Shown here: positions 22,418 to 33,270 of the stretch, piece by piece
How the letters are laid out: each line of letters begins with the position of its first letter
How positions within the stretch are numbered: the first letter of the stretch is position 1
Assembly (NCBI GenBank): GCA_023228925.1
Contig: JALOAF010000003.1
Location: 5,533-69,532, forward strand
Reading direction: 5' to 3'
DNA length: 64,000 nucleotides
From: Candidatus Absconditabacterales bacterium
GTDB lineage: Bacteria; Patescibacteriota; Gracilibacteria; Absconditabacterales; Absconditicoccaceae
Position numbers and translations under genes: made by a program
The notes under the pieces: generated by a model
What the model was told of the DNA's origin: nothing
The model's database searches: none
The model's input: the letters and a program-made list of their open reading frames with translations, nothing else

Positions 22418-22449
22418 CAAAAAAGAGCAATACCAAAATCACTCTTTTC
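22418..22449 (-). terminator. Terminator of the acidic lipoprotein gene
   Basis: AAAAGAG and CTCTTTTTT pair across a 14-base loop on the minus strand, with a T run. Confidence 0.65.
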
Positions 22450-22489
22450 TATTTTTTTTTCAATTTATTTCAAGATATTTTTATTGATA

Positions 22490-22705
22490 TTATTCAATTT
22501 CAATATCTTCTACAACATCTTCTTCAATTTCTTCTACAACATCTTCTTCAATTTCTTCTATAAGATCTTCTTCAATTTCTAAATCTACAAAAACGTCTTC
22601 TGTTTCTAGATCAACTGGTTCTTCAACAACATTAGTATTGATACATCCAGCAACAAGCAATGTAGCTAGTGATAAAACTAGAACAGTTAGTAAACTTTTT
22701 TTCAT
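22490..22705 (-). CDS. Small acidic repeat lipoprotein
   Basis: The 71-residue protein has a signal peptide with a canonical lipobox LVAGC (Cys near residue 21). The mature part consists almost only of Glu, Asp, Val and Ile, with the repeat EEIEEDVV twice in a row, encoded by a tandem 24-bp DNA repeat. It would be a strongly acidic surface tether. No function is known to me. The ATG at 22705 is chosen over upstream starts because MKKSLLTVLVLS is a standard signal peptide start. Confidence 0.7.
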   Translation of the reverse strand: MKKSLLTVLVLSLATLLVAGCINTNVVEEPVDLETEDVFVDLEIEEDLIEEIEEDVVEEIEEDVVEDIEIE

Positions 22706-22857
22706 ATCCAAAAAATTACAAAATAAAAATACATTGATTATATAAATAAATATTAACATATTTCAAGAGAAAAAAACATTTTTTCTTTTGAAAATGACAA
22801 TCAAATTTGTATAAGTAAATTACATATAAAAACATTTATTTGAAAACACTAGTCTCT

Positions 22858-25065
22858 ATGAGAGAACAAGAGATAAATATAGATAAAATAAAAAACACAT
22901 ATAGAAAAACATACAGATTTTTTTTCAAATATTTTATTTATTTTGTGATTTTAATTCTATGAATCATAAAAATAATATCAATTTTTTTCAACAAAGACAT
23001 TGTATTAGAAAATAGTGAGGATTTTATGGTAGAAAAAATTAGACTTGTTTGAGAATTCAACAAAACAACAAAGATACAAACAAATGATAGTAATATAAAA
23101 ATACATATATTAAATTGAAATCTAGAAAACGACAAAAATCTTTTAATTTCTAATGATAATCTAATATCATATAATTGAATTATTTTGCCAAAAAACACTT
23201 TTATATATCAAACCCAATTATTAAAAAATCTTGAATATTTCAAAAATGACAACTATGATGTCAGTGAGTTAGAAAATTTAGCAAAAAATACAATTTTTAT
23301 AAATTTAGATCAAATTGAAGAACCAACAAGACAATATACAGCCTTACCACTAAAAGAAAATATTGAAAATACTTTTTATATTAAATGTATAAAACAAAAA
23401 AAAATCTTTGATAGAGTTTGTAATAAATATGTTGATAATTTTTTGAACAATTTTTATATATACAATATAGACAAAGATTACAATTGATTAGAAGAAATTT
23501 TCCAATTGTTGTATAAAACTAAACATAAAACAAATTTTTGTAACGGAATGCTTAAATATATTAGCTATAGTAATGATACAAACGATAGACTAGAATCTAT
23601 TTTTACAAAATGCTGAAAAGAATATCTTCAAAATTTTCAAGATTTTAAAAGTTTCTTAGAAATACAAGAACAGCTTAAAAACGGCTATATAAACTCAATA
23701 ATTTATGATAATTTTAAATTAAATGAGTATAAACTAATTTCGTTTCAACAGATAATTTATAGTGACTTACATCAAAATATTGTAAATAATATTCGCATCA
23801 ATTCATATTTTGATTATTTAAGTAATCTATTAAAAAACAACAATAAAATTGATCCTTTTTATTTAGATTTAAGTTATTGGTTTAATAATAATTATATATT
23901 AGATACATTAAACAAAAACAAACATAGATTTACTGAAATTAAAAAATCTGAAATAGAAAATACAATAAAAAACTTAAACTTAATAAACAATGGATGACTT
24001 TTAGAATGACATAATTGATTGAAAAAAATAATTTCAAACAAAAATTTAGAAGACAGCCAAAACGAAAACACAATAGAAACTGAAAAAGAGACTAAATTAG
24101 ACTTAATATTAAAAAACATTAAGTCATTATCTTTTCTCAAAATAATAAATGAAAAGATTTTAGATGAAAAACTCAAAATTAGTTGATATTTTTTGGTAAA
24201 AACAAAGGAGGATTACTTACCAATATATTTGTGATTTTCGCTAAATAATGAGTGAATATTAACAAGCATTAATATAAATGAATACTCAGATTTAAACGAA
24301 ACCATTGAAAAGATTATTCAACAAAAACAATATAGTATATCGGATACATATCAATATATACAAAACAATATAAATTTGTTTATTTCAAATGACAATATTT
24401 CTACTTGCGACCTAATAAATAACAGGCTAGAAAATTACAAAAACTCAAACAAACAAATAAATCAACTTAACCTTACACATTGTGACCAAAATAGCATCAA
24501 TATATTTAAAGAAGAAAAAGAAAATAATGAAATTTATAAAATATTTTATAAAATTACATTAAATAACTTTAATATAAACAAAGTTCAAATATCAAACAAT
24601 AAGCTTGAAAACGAGATTGAAGAATACTTAAAAAACATAGAAACCAACAACATTACTATAGCAACAGTCATACACGAAATTGTTTCATATAAAGATAATA
24701 ATATAAATCTAAAACAAGAATGAACCAATAATATAATCATAGCAATAGAAGATTTTCAAAATTATTTACAAATAATTCCAACAGATATTTCAGAAGAAAA
24801 ATGAAAAATTTTTATAGAATTTAAAATAAAAAATATTAACCTAATTTGAACATATGATATAAATGAAAAAATGCTTTATAGTTTATCATTCAAATATAAA
24901 GAAAATAACAACAATATTGCTCCACAAGATTTATTTATAAAAAATTTCCACTTATTGCTTACAGACAACCACAAAAATGAAATAAATAAATTTATGATAA
25001 ATCCCAAAAATTATATTAGCAATGTAGATAAAAGTAGTGTTGAAAATTATGAACAATTACAATAA
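22858..25065 (+). CDS. Large single-span surface protein, function unknown
   Basis: The 735-residue protein has a basic cytoplasmic N-terminus, one membrane span (about residues 21-44, FFFKYFIYFVILILGIIKII) and a long, Asn/Lys/Ile-rich extracellular part. Four Cys pairs (for instance IKCIKQ and DRVCNK) may form disulfides. It reads through many TGA codons. I recognise no domain. It heads a co-directional group that includes an exonuclease-like protein, a methyltransferase and a lipoprotein, with gaps of 0-85 bases. Confidence 0.65.
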
Positions 25066-25110
25066 ATAAAAGTTATAAGATTTTTAAAATTTTAAATATA
25101 TAAAGCAACA

Positions 25111-26118
25111 ATGTACAAAAAGTTTTCATTAGAAGAAATAGAAAAAATAAAGAACAATTTCATACCACACCTATACTCTATTGTAAAAAAAGAAAGATGT
25201 CAGTGAGTAAATGATTTGGTAAAGCACATTTTTAGAGAAGGAAATAATGTATATTTTTTTGAAAGATGAGATCCTTTTTTTAAAATAGCAATAAATAATA
25301 ATATTTTAGAATTTACGGATGAGATTGAAAGAATTCAGTTATTTCTCGCAATGGAGGAAAGGTGAAAACTACAAAATTTACTAAAAAAATATATAATTAA
25401 AAAAGAAAGACAGATATGACAAAAAACTATTGAACAAATATTGTATGATGAGTTTAAAACATGAGATTATAGTTCTATATTAAACAAACCTTATATAGTT
25501 TTTGATATTGAAACTACAATGTGAGCTGGAAACAATCTAGATTCTTATAAATTTCTACTAGCTTATGCTATGAGACCATGAGATGAAAAAATGGATTATC
25601 ATTATATAGACATAAATAGTTTAAATGATTTTGCTAAAACTCTTATAGAATTTGAATGATATATAATATGATTTAATAGTTTTGCTTTTGATAATCCAAT
25701 TAGCATAAAACAATGATGATTTTGAGAAAATGAGTTGGAAATAATAAACAAAAAAAGCTTGGACATATTTCAGTTTATACGAAACATATCTGGGAAAAGA
25801 ATCTGATTAAATAAATTATCTGAAACACTTATATGAATACAAAAAACACTAGAATCTGGTGCTGAATGAGAGGTTTTACGGAAACAGTATCAAGAAACAT
25901 GAGATAAAAAATTTTTAGAAGAATTTAAAAAGTATTGTAAAAATGATGTAAGAATGACTGCTTTTGTCTTATTATACTTATTACATTTCAAAAAAATATT
26001 TATAGAGTGAGAAGAAATAAGTTTTAGTATTGAAGATTTTGTAAAACTAGCCAAACCAAAGTGAGAAATTAAAAATGAAGAAGAAAACAAATTTAGTAAC
26101 CAATCAATCTTTGAATAA
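25111..26118 (+). CDS. DEDD-type 3'-5' exonuclease-like protein (RNase H fold)
   Basis: The 335-residue protein has three DnaQ-like exonuclease motifs: Exo I FDIETT near residue 132, Exo II GFNSFAFDNP near 190 and Exo III YCKNDVRMT near 277. These supply the D-E-D-D metal ligands. Spacing and the Exo III form YcknDV fit the RNase_H_2/YprB-like group. About 125 N-terminal residues are unique. Substrate is unknown. Its TAA overlaps the ATG of the next gene by one base (TAATG), so the two are translationally coupled. Confidence 0.75.
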
Positions 26119-26861
26119 TGAAAATTAAAAAAGACTTAGAAAAATTTTATGACCAAGAAGCAAAAAAATACTATTTTAGTAGAAAAAAATATCGATCTGA
26201 TTGATATATAATTTTAGAAGAAATTAAAAAAAATCCAAAAAAAACAATCTCAATTTTAGAATTTTGATGTTGATCTGGAAGATTTATATCTTTTTTAAAA
26301 CAAAATTTACAAAATAAAAAAATAAACTACATTTGAGTAGATTTATCAAAAAAACTATTAGAGTTTGCAAAAAAAGACAATCCTAAAAGTGAATTTATAC
26401 AAGACGATATTTTTAATTATATTCAACAAACAAAACAAGAATCGTTTGATTATATCGTATGAATAGCAAGTTTTCAACACATCCCCAGCAAAAAAGAAAG
26501 CTTGTTTTTATTAAAAAACTTTTATAGAAGTCTAAATTATTGATGACAATTAATAATGATAAATTGGTCTTTTTCAAAACGATTTATACAAAAATACTAC
26601 AAATCATTAGTAAGCTCTATCTTAAAATCCATATATACAGCTTCAAAACATAGTTGGAACGATTTATATATTCCATGGAAAAACAAAGGAGTTGTCAGTA
26701 AAAGATATTATCATATATTTACAAAAAAAGAGATAGAAAATCTAACAAAGACAACTGGATTTAAAACAAAGTTATTGACACACGTAGACAATAAATGACA
26801 AACAAAAGAAAATCGAAAAAACTCCAATAATATTATATTTATATGAGAAAAAAATATTTAA
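26118..26861 (+). CDS. SAM-dependent methyltransferase, Trm9/ALKBH8-like
   Basis: The 247-residue protein has the class I methyltransferase motif I ILEFGCGSGRF near residue 47 (two of its glycines are TGA), motif II IGVDLSKKLL, a motif IV region FDYIVGIASFQHIP, and DLYIPWKNKG followed by RYYHIFTKKEIENL near 195. The last elements resemble the Trm9/ALKBH8 tRNA-wobble-uridine methyltransferases (...lvPW......RYYHlf...EL..l). tRNA as substrate is an inference. It is coupled to the exonuclease-like gene upstream. Confidence 0.78.
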
Positions 26862-26945
26862 AAAATAATAGATTGAATTTAAGACTAAATTAAATATTCA
26901 TTAAATTAGTAATAAATAAGTATTTACATAGATAATAATATAAAA

Positions 26946-27539
26946 ATGAAAAAAAAACAAATTCTAATATTATTTGTGTTGGTCCTAATTTTACATTGAT
27001 GTGCATCCAACAAAAGCAATATTCCAAGCCATACCAATCAAAATACAGACAAAGCTGAAATCTTTGAATATAACAAAAACAATAGTGAAACAATACATTA
27101 CGAGAATAAAATGGAAAACTTTTCACTAGATTTTCCCAAAAATCGAACAATAAAAGAAAGTAAATTTAATGTAATAATATCAACACCAAAAAACGATAAT
27201 ATAAACGAAAATGTTATTATAGTCTCTCAACAACTACAAAAATTTTTAAGCATAGCTGAATATTATGAAGAAACTATTCTACAACTTGAAAAAATGCTTG
27301 AATGATTCAAAGAAATAAAAAGCACAGATATAGTTAAATGAGAATTAAAAGGTAAAACAATAATTTATGAACATACTTATCAAGAAGATGAAAACTTAAG
27401 ATTGAAATCTCTACAAACTTTTTTTATTACATCAGAAAATCGTGTTTATTCTATAAATTATACAGCAACAAAAGAAAGTTTTAATACACACATAAAATGA
27501 GTTGAAAAAATAATTGATTCCTTTAAGATGAACAAATAA
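26946..27539 (+). CDS. Lipoprotein, PsbP/DcrB-like fold candidate
   Basis: The 197-residue protein has a signal peptide ending ILHGC, with the lipobox Gly coded by TGA. After a low-complexity linker come FSLDFPKNRTI near 58 and a terminal RVYSINYTATKESFN...GVEKIIDSFK. The pattern (short beta-rich domain ending in ytat...f......i..SFk) is that of PsbP-like and DcrB-like lipoproteins, whose function is mostly unknown. It probably sits on the outer face of the membrane. Confidence 0.65.
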
Positions 27540-27565
27540 ATATTTATTATATAGTTAAAAAACAA

Positions 27566-29035
27566 ATGAAACTATATTTCAAAAAATCTGTTTTTATAAC
27601 AATAACCTTTTCATTATTGTCAACAGCAATACTTTGAAGTACTTATTGAGAAGAAACTCTGTATTATTGAGAAGATAATATTTTTTGAAATAATGATTTA
27701 CAGTGAATAGAACATAACAAAAGTGATATATGGTTTAAATATTGATGAAATAATTTTTGATGATTGTTTTTTATTACCAATATCAAAACTTTAGCCCACC
27801 CTGAAACCATCAAATTATGAAATGAAACTATAATGTGTAATAAACAAATAAATTGACTATATTACAATAATCAAAGAGGTATGAGGTTTTGGCCATTAGA
27901 TCATTCAACATTAAATATATTAAAAGATATTTCATGAGATTATGAAGACATAGAAATTAATTGAGGATTCTTTACAGACTGTAAAAATGAAAACAAAAAT
28001 CAAATTTATTGAAATATCACACATATTATCCAATGATATCAATATGAACTAATAGCTTGAGTGGAATTAAATTTTTGATGGAACACTTATCTAGGTTTTT
28101 GATTAAGTTTAAATTTACCAAAATTATGACAAAGTTTAAAAGTTTTTCAAGAAGATGATTGAATCTTTTTATCTTGATATATTTTTGATAATTATTGATG
28201 AATAGGTCTAGTTTTATGATCTTGAAATGAGATTTGTGTTAGCACACGACAAGTAGACCCTAGTAAAATATGTTCTTGAGATTCTTTTGTGCAATATGAT
28301 AATTGTGGAAACACAAAAATTGAATACTGAACAAAAGATTGTAATTCTGTAGATCACTTATCTCCATGAATATTTTGTAAATATGATGATGAAAGATATT
28401 TAAATAAATGAGCATTTATTGACACCAAAGATCATCGAGGATTTGAGTATATAGAAATTATGCGTAAATCTTGTTTACATAGATGAAAATGAACTTTACA
28501 ATGACAATGGATATATTACCCAAATGATTATATTAAAAAATCTGAGGTATTAAAAACTTTAGTAAAAGTTAGGGGAATAGCTTTTGATGATTTTTATATA
28601 GAGTCAGAAGATAAGTTTTATCCTTTTGATAAAATATTTGAAGATGTTGCACAAAATAACTGGTTTGTTTGGTATACCAACTATGCATTTACTCATTGAT
28701 TAACAGATTGATTATATAATGTACAAAACAATAAAAAGTATTTAAATCCAGAAAGTTATCTTAACAGATATGAAAGTGTTAAAAAAATAATAGAAACATA
28801 CAATGAAATAAATTGATGAAGTATAAAATTAAATTCCAAAACAAACTTAATAGATATTGATATTTCAAACCCATACTATAGTTATATTAGACAAGCAGAG
28901 TCTTTATGAATAATAGAATGATTTAAACAAAAAGACTGAACATACAAATTTGAGTGAGATAGATTTATTACTAGAGCTGAATTTGCAAAAATAGTTTCTA
29001 TTCCTTTTATGTTATTATTAATTTGATACGAATAA
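27566..29035 (+). CDS. Secreted surface protein with C-terminal SLH-like repeats
   Basis: The 489-residue protein has a signal peptide, a Trp/Tyr/Asn/Gly-rich middle with many TGA codons and paired cysteines, and a C-terminal third that looks like two or three S-layer homology units: FEDVAQNNWFVGYTNYAF with GLTDG, LNRYESVKKIIETYN, then YIRQAESLGIIEGF with FITRAEFAKIVSIPF. SLH domains anchor proteins to the cell wall or S-layer. It ends just before the terminator/promoter-like module at 29.05 kb. Confidence 0.7.
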
Positions 29036-29050
29036 AAAGTCATCTAAAAT

Positions 29051-29078
29051 TTGACAGGAATTTTTTTTTGATTATAAT
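29051..29078 (+). promoter_or_regulatory. Promoter of the collagen-like gene (decayed copy of a recurrent module)
   Basis: TTGACA at 29051-29056 and TATAAT at 29073-29078, spacer 16, lie 35 bases before the ATG. The sequence to the left (AAAAAGTCATCTAAAATTTGACA) is an altered copy of the modules at 36.0 and 38.4 kb, but the hairpin arm is lost. Confidence 0.75.
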
Positions 29079-29112
29079 GATATAAATTAATTTTATATCA
29101 AAACTTTTTAAA

Positions 29113-31275
29113 ATGAAAAAAAACAAGTGAATCTTAAAAAAATCTATCTTATTTATTTTATGATGATTTTTTGTTTTATCCATAACACAATGAGCAAATA
29201 TTCCAGGACTAACTTTAATCAAATCCAATATTTGAAATGCAATACAATACATAAAACAAAGTGTTTTCACAAGTTCTGGAATAAATAGCTGAACCAAACT
29301 AATGGATATAAATGCTAGTTCTTGATATATTTGGATAAATACATGACTATTATATGATTGAAATCCTTTAAATCAAAAAGTACTATCATTGGATAATAGC
29401 TGATATTTGATATATTCAAATATAATATCATCTCCAAACTATTATGTAAACAGTATTGATTTTGATAGTTGAACTCAAGTTTTAACACTAAATATTAGTT
29501 GAGTTTGACCAATAACATGATCCTTAGAATGAATTCAATGACCACAAGGAGAACAAGGTATTCAATGACCTAAATGAAATACTTGAGATCAGGGAAATAC
29601 TTGAGCCAAGTGAGATACTTGAGAAGTTTGACCTCAATGAATTCAATGAAATACTTGAGCTACTTGACCTCAAGGTGAACAGGGAATTCAATGAGCAACT
29701 TGAGCTAAATGAGATACTTGAGAACAATGACCTCAATGACCTCAATGAAATACTTGAGCTACTGGTGCACAGTGAATTCAAGGAGTTACTTGAGCTAAGT
29801 GAGATACTTGAGCTACTTGACTTCAAGGAATTCAATGACCCAAGTGAAATACTTGAGCTACTGGTATACAGGGAATTCAAGGAGTTACTTGAGCTACTTG
29901 ACCACAAGGTGAACAAGGTATTCAGTGACCCAAGTGAGATACTTGAAGCATTCCAAATCATGAACGATCTTGAACCTTTTTAAGATTTGAAAATCCTTTT
30001 GGTTGACGAGGAAATTTTATTAATCTTATTTGACCAAAATGAAATACTGGTGAACAGGGAATTCAGTGAACTACTTGAGCTAAGTGAGATACTTGAGCTA
30101 CTTGACCACAATGAATTCAGTGATTCCAAGGTGAACAATGACCTCAATGAATTCAATGAAATACTTGAGCTACTGGTGCAACTTGAGCCAAGTGAGACAC
30201 TTGAGCTACTTGACCTCAAGGTGAACAGGGAATTCAATGAGCAACTTGAGCTAAATGAGATACTTGAGAACAATGACCTCAATGACCTCAATGAAATACT
30301 TGAGCTACTGGTATACAGGGAATTCAAGGAGTTACTTGAGCTAAATGAGATACTTGAGCAATGTGAGCTACTGGTGCTCAAGGAATTCAAGGAGTTACTT
30401 GAGCTACTTGACCACAAGGTGAACAAGGTATTCAGTGACCCAAGTGAGATACTTGAAGCATATGAGGAATTTGACCTAGATGACATACATGAGATACTTG
30501 ACCTCAATGACCTCAAGGGATAACTGGTGCTCAAGGAGCTACTTGACCAGCTGGACCATCATTAGATCGTTATCTAACAGGAATTAGCTTTGATATCAAT
30601 ACCAATTTATTAACATTATATGTTAGTGGAGCTACTACACTTTCAACAACAATAGATAGTTACCGAAGATTATGACAAAGCAATTATATTTACAACTATA
30701 ATACTGGACAAAAGGTTTTAATATGAAATCAAACATGAGCTGAACCAGAAACTCAAGTAGAAATAAGAAATAATAGTTGATACAATTTGTTGTTAAAAAA
30801 CTATAGTAGTGATGTAGGTGCTGTTGCTTGATTGTGATTTTGAGTACAGAATCAACCATGATTTAAAGCTGGTATAATTTTTCAAAGTATAGATAGTTAT
30901 GGTCGTGGAGAGTTAATATTGTGATTAAATAACGATACCCAAACCCAACAACAAAGTATTATTGATTGAGATGCAATAATGAGGCTCAAGCATGTCTGAG
31001 AAACAGGAGCTGTTGGAATTTTAAAATCACCCGAAATTCAATGAGTAGCATTAGACATAAATGATACCATGAGATTAGAACCAAGATCAGAAGTGCCTTT
31101 TGATTGTACAGAAGAAACCTTATGAAGTATATTTTTTATTAAAAAATTGTACAAAGATGTTTGGTATGCATATCCTTGTTTTTGTGGTTATTTAGATCCG
31201 AATAGTGAGGCACAAGAATATGAATGGCTTGCAATGGGTAGATGAGACAATGTACAATGTTTAGCAGGTATATAA
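29113..31275 (+). CDS. Collagen-like surface protein with UGA-coded glycines
   Basis: The 720-residue protein has a hydrophobic N-terminal signal/anchor, a beta-rich segment, and two Gly-X-Y tracts: about 46 triplets (29530-29943) and about 59 triplets (30031-30561), typical units being GPQGEQGIQ, GATGAKGDT and GNTGATGPQ. By my count about 74 of 105 triplet glycines are TGA, so no standard-code frame exists. Between the tracts sits a 29-residue insert with SGTFLRFENPFGGRGNFINL, like the small module found inside phage tail and bacterial collagen-like proteins. A C-terminal domain of about 240 residues (LDRYLTGISFDINTNLLTLYVSG...) with four Cys in CTEET, CFC and QCLAG may be the trimer or binding head. 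It would form a surface fibre. Confidence 0.9.
29653..30312 (+). repeat. 114-bp exact direct repeat inside the collagen-like gene
   Basis: Positions 29653-29766 and 30199-30312 are identical. The offset of 546 bases is a multiple of three, so recombination between the copies would delete or duplicate 182 codons without a frameshift. Confidence 0.85.
29872..30460 (+). repeat. 79-bp exact direct repeat inside the collagen-like gene
   Basis: Positions 29872-29950 and 30382-30460 are identical, offset 510 bases (170 codons). The first copy ends right at the non-collagen insert; the second ends at the close of the second tract. Confidence 0.85.
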
Positions 31276-31298
31276 TCAGATTAAAAAACAATGATCAA

Positions 31299-31766
31299 TT
31301 AGCTTAACTCTAATTCCCACATAAAAATAGCTGAAGACTGTCAAACATTGAGAGATTCTTTTATTCATTTCATAGGAATATATACTACTTTATCTAGCAA
31401 ATCTAAAGTGGATGACATAACTCCATCTATCTCATTTCCTAAAACTAAAAGAATATTTTTCTCTTTTTGAATTTCTAAACATTCATTTGATCATAAAGCT
31501 ATAGCATTTTTTGTTATCTCTCAAGCTATAATAAAAAAGTCATTTTTTCTAGCAAATTCTATTGCTTGCTTAGTATCATCAAATCTTTTTAATCATACAG
31601 TATTTTCTGCTCCTAAAGAAGTTTTGATAACCTTTATTTGTTCATCTGGATGAGGAGTATATCAGCTCAACCAAACATCCCATCACAAAGCATCTGCTGT
31701 ACGAATAATGTTTCATACATTATATGCACTACGAACATTTTCTAACAATACTATTCTATTTTTCAT
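31299..31766 (-). CDS. TrmH/SpoU family RNA 2'-O-methyltransferase
   Basis: The 155-residue protein carries the three SPOUT knot motifs: NVRSAYNVGNIIRTADALG near residue 10, LLVLGNEIDGV near 104 and VYIPMKGIKESLNVGQSSAI near 128. It would methylate a ribose in tRNA or rRNA. It is short and lacks the N-terminal L30e-like extension, as in TrmL-type enzymes, but the target cannot be told. Three of the knot glycines are TGA. Confidence 0.9.
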
Positions 31767-31832
31767 TAAAACACAAAAATAAACATAAAAAAAATTTAAC
31801 AAAAAAATAGCCATATTTAAACACTAATAATT

Positions 31833-32750
31833 TTATTTCTTGCTTTTTCTTGCTAAATAATCTATCAATAAAACAATTCCAAATCAAATTATAAAAATAA
31901 TTGTCGTCAACAAAACTTCATTAGATCGTGCTGGTAAAATATTTTTTTCCACCAAAGCTTGAGTCTCTCCATGTCTATCTATGAATGTGGAAATTGTTTT
32001 TTTCCATGGCCATATTTTGTTTAAAGATCCTAATATAAATCAAATCAAAACTACCACCATTTGATCATGCCATTTAGATTTTATCCAATGTAACAATTTA
32101 GCAAAGGAAAGTATTCAAATAACAGCTCAAACAATAAAAATCAAAAGTGGAATAATTGCTTGAAAATTTCATTCAACTATTGCAACAACTTTTGATAATA
32201 CTTCTTGATATTGTCATAAGATCACTAATATATAAGAACCACTAATCCCAGGTAATATCATAGCAATAATTGCTATAAATCAGCTAAAAAACATTGTCAA
32301 AAGTCCTGTTCATAAATTTATAGCTGGCAAAGAAACAAGATAATATCACACAATTAAACCGATAAGCAAAAATAATAAATAGATAGTTTTCTTTTTTTTC
32401 AAAGACTTTCTAAGAATAATTGCTGATGCTAAAATTAATCAAAAAAAGAAAGCCCAAACAAAAGATGGATACGTAAATAATAAATAATTTATCAGTTTTG
32501 CAAAAGTAAATATTGCTACAAAAATTCCTCAAAACAACAAAACAAGGAAATTTCCATTTATAGCTTTCCATGCTTCTTTTATTTTTCATTTTAATAAAAG
32601 TTTTAATGTTTTTTTATTGAAAGCGTATAGTGCGTCAATTAAATCGTCGTAAATTCAGGTAATAAATGCAATTGTACCACCAGAAACTCATGGTATTACA
32701 TCGCAAGTTCACATCAAAAGTCATTTTAAAAAAACCATAATTTTTTTCAT
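31833..32750 (-). CDS. DUF368 membrane protein, polyprenyl-phosphate transporter (PopT) candidate
   Basis: The 305-residue protein has about eight membrane spans and the two DUF368 signature loops: DVIPGVSGGTIAFITGIYDDLI near residue 18 and ILPGISGSYILVILGQYQ near 167. DUF368 proteins have been shown in other bacteria to recycle undecaprenyl phosphate across the membrane, which wall polymer synthesis needs. The paired P-G-[IV]-S-G motifs are intact, three of their glycines being TGA. It is transcribed alone on the minus strand. Confidence 0.85.
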
Positions 32751-32854
32751 ATTTTCAACAAAAAAATAAAAGCTTTCAGATAATAAGAAGCTATTATTTT
32801 TTTTCAAGTGTTTATGGATTTTTATAATCCTGCCTTAATTTTAGCTACATCATT

Positions 32855-33265
32855 GTCTTTCTGAGCGTTATTGTTACGAAGAATTTATTTGCAGAATCCA
32901 ATTATCTGTTAACGAATATTTCACAACCCACTTCTTGCAGCCCCGCCCCACAGTATTGCGGGGCTACAATTAAAATGGAAATTACTAACAACAAAACTGC
33001 CTCCCTTCTATGGAGGGAGTTGCTTGCTTTTTGCTATGGCAGGCGCGACCCCGTAGTACTACGGGGCGCGCCTACATCGTTTTTATTTTATCATTTCATC
33101 ACAAATGTTTTTTATTGTAATAACGGGCGGTTGATAACCGCCCCTACATCATTTCATCATTCATCCCGCTAAGCGGGACAAGTCATTTTATCATTTTAAC
33201 ATTTTATCGCGAACACCGTGAGCATTCATCATTTTATCGCGAACAAAGTTCGTCAAGCAACTTTC
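32855..33265. repeat. Intergenic cluster of GC-rich palindromes and a degenerate dispersed repeat
   Basis: This gene-free stretch stands out by GC content. Palindromes lie at 32939-32965 (AGCCCCGC / GCGGGGCT), 33001-33019 (CTCCCT / AGGGAG), 33041-33073 (arms of 15 bases around GTAC), 33125-33143 (GGGCGGTT / AACCGCCC), 33164-33178 (TCCCGCT / AGCGGGA) and about 33239-33257. Three of them are followed by CTACA(A/T), and many are spaced by TCATTTTATCAT-type sequence. The start (32857-32905) is a worn copy of the GTCATTCTGAGCG repeat. They look like repetitive extragenic palindromes of more than one family. Confidence 0.7.
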
Positions 33266-33270
33266 CAACT

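Noticed and set aside
29675..30534. Long standard-code frames on both strands inside the collagen region (Leu/Glu-rich on plus, Ser/Leu-rich on minus)
   Set aside because: They are by-products of the TGA-rich 9-base repeat: shifting the frame turns TGA into GA-containing codons and leaves no stops. They lack a sensible start, and only the Gly-X-Y frame connects to a signal peptide and a C-terminal domain.
32975..33172. Small open frame in the palindrome cluster
   Set aside because: Translation runs through palindromes and has no protein character.
32939..33257. CRISPR array
   Set aside because: The palindromes differ in sequence and spacing; there are no identical repeats with regular spacers and no cas genes.
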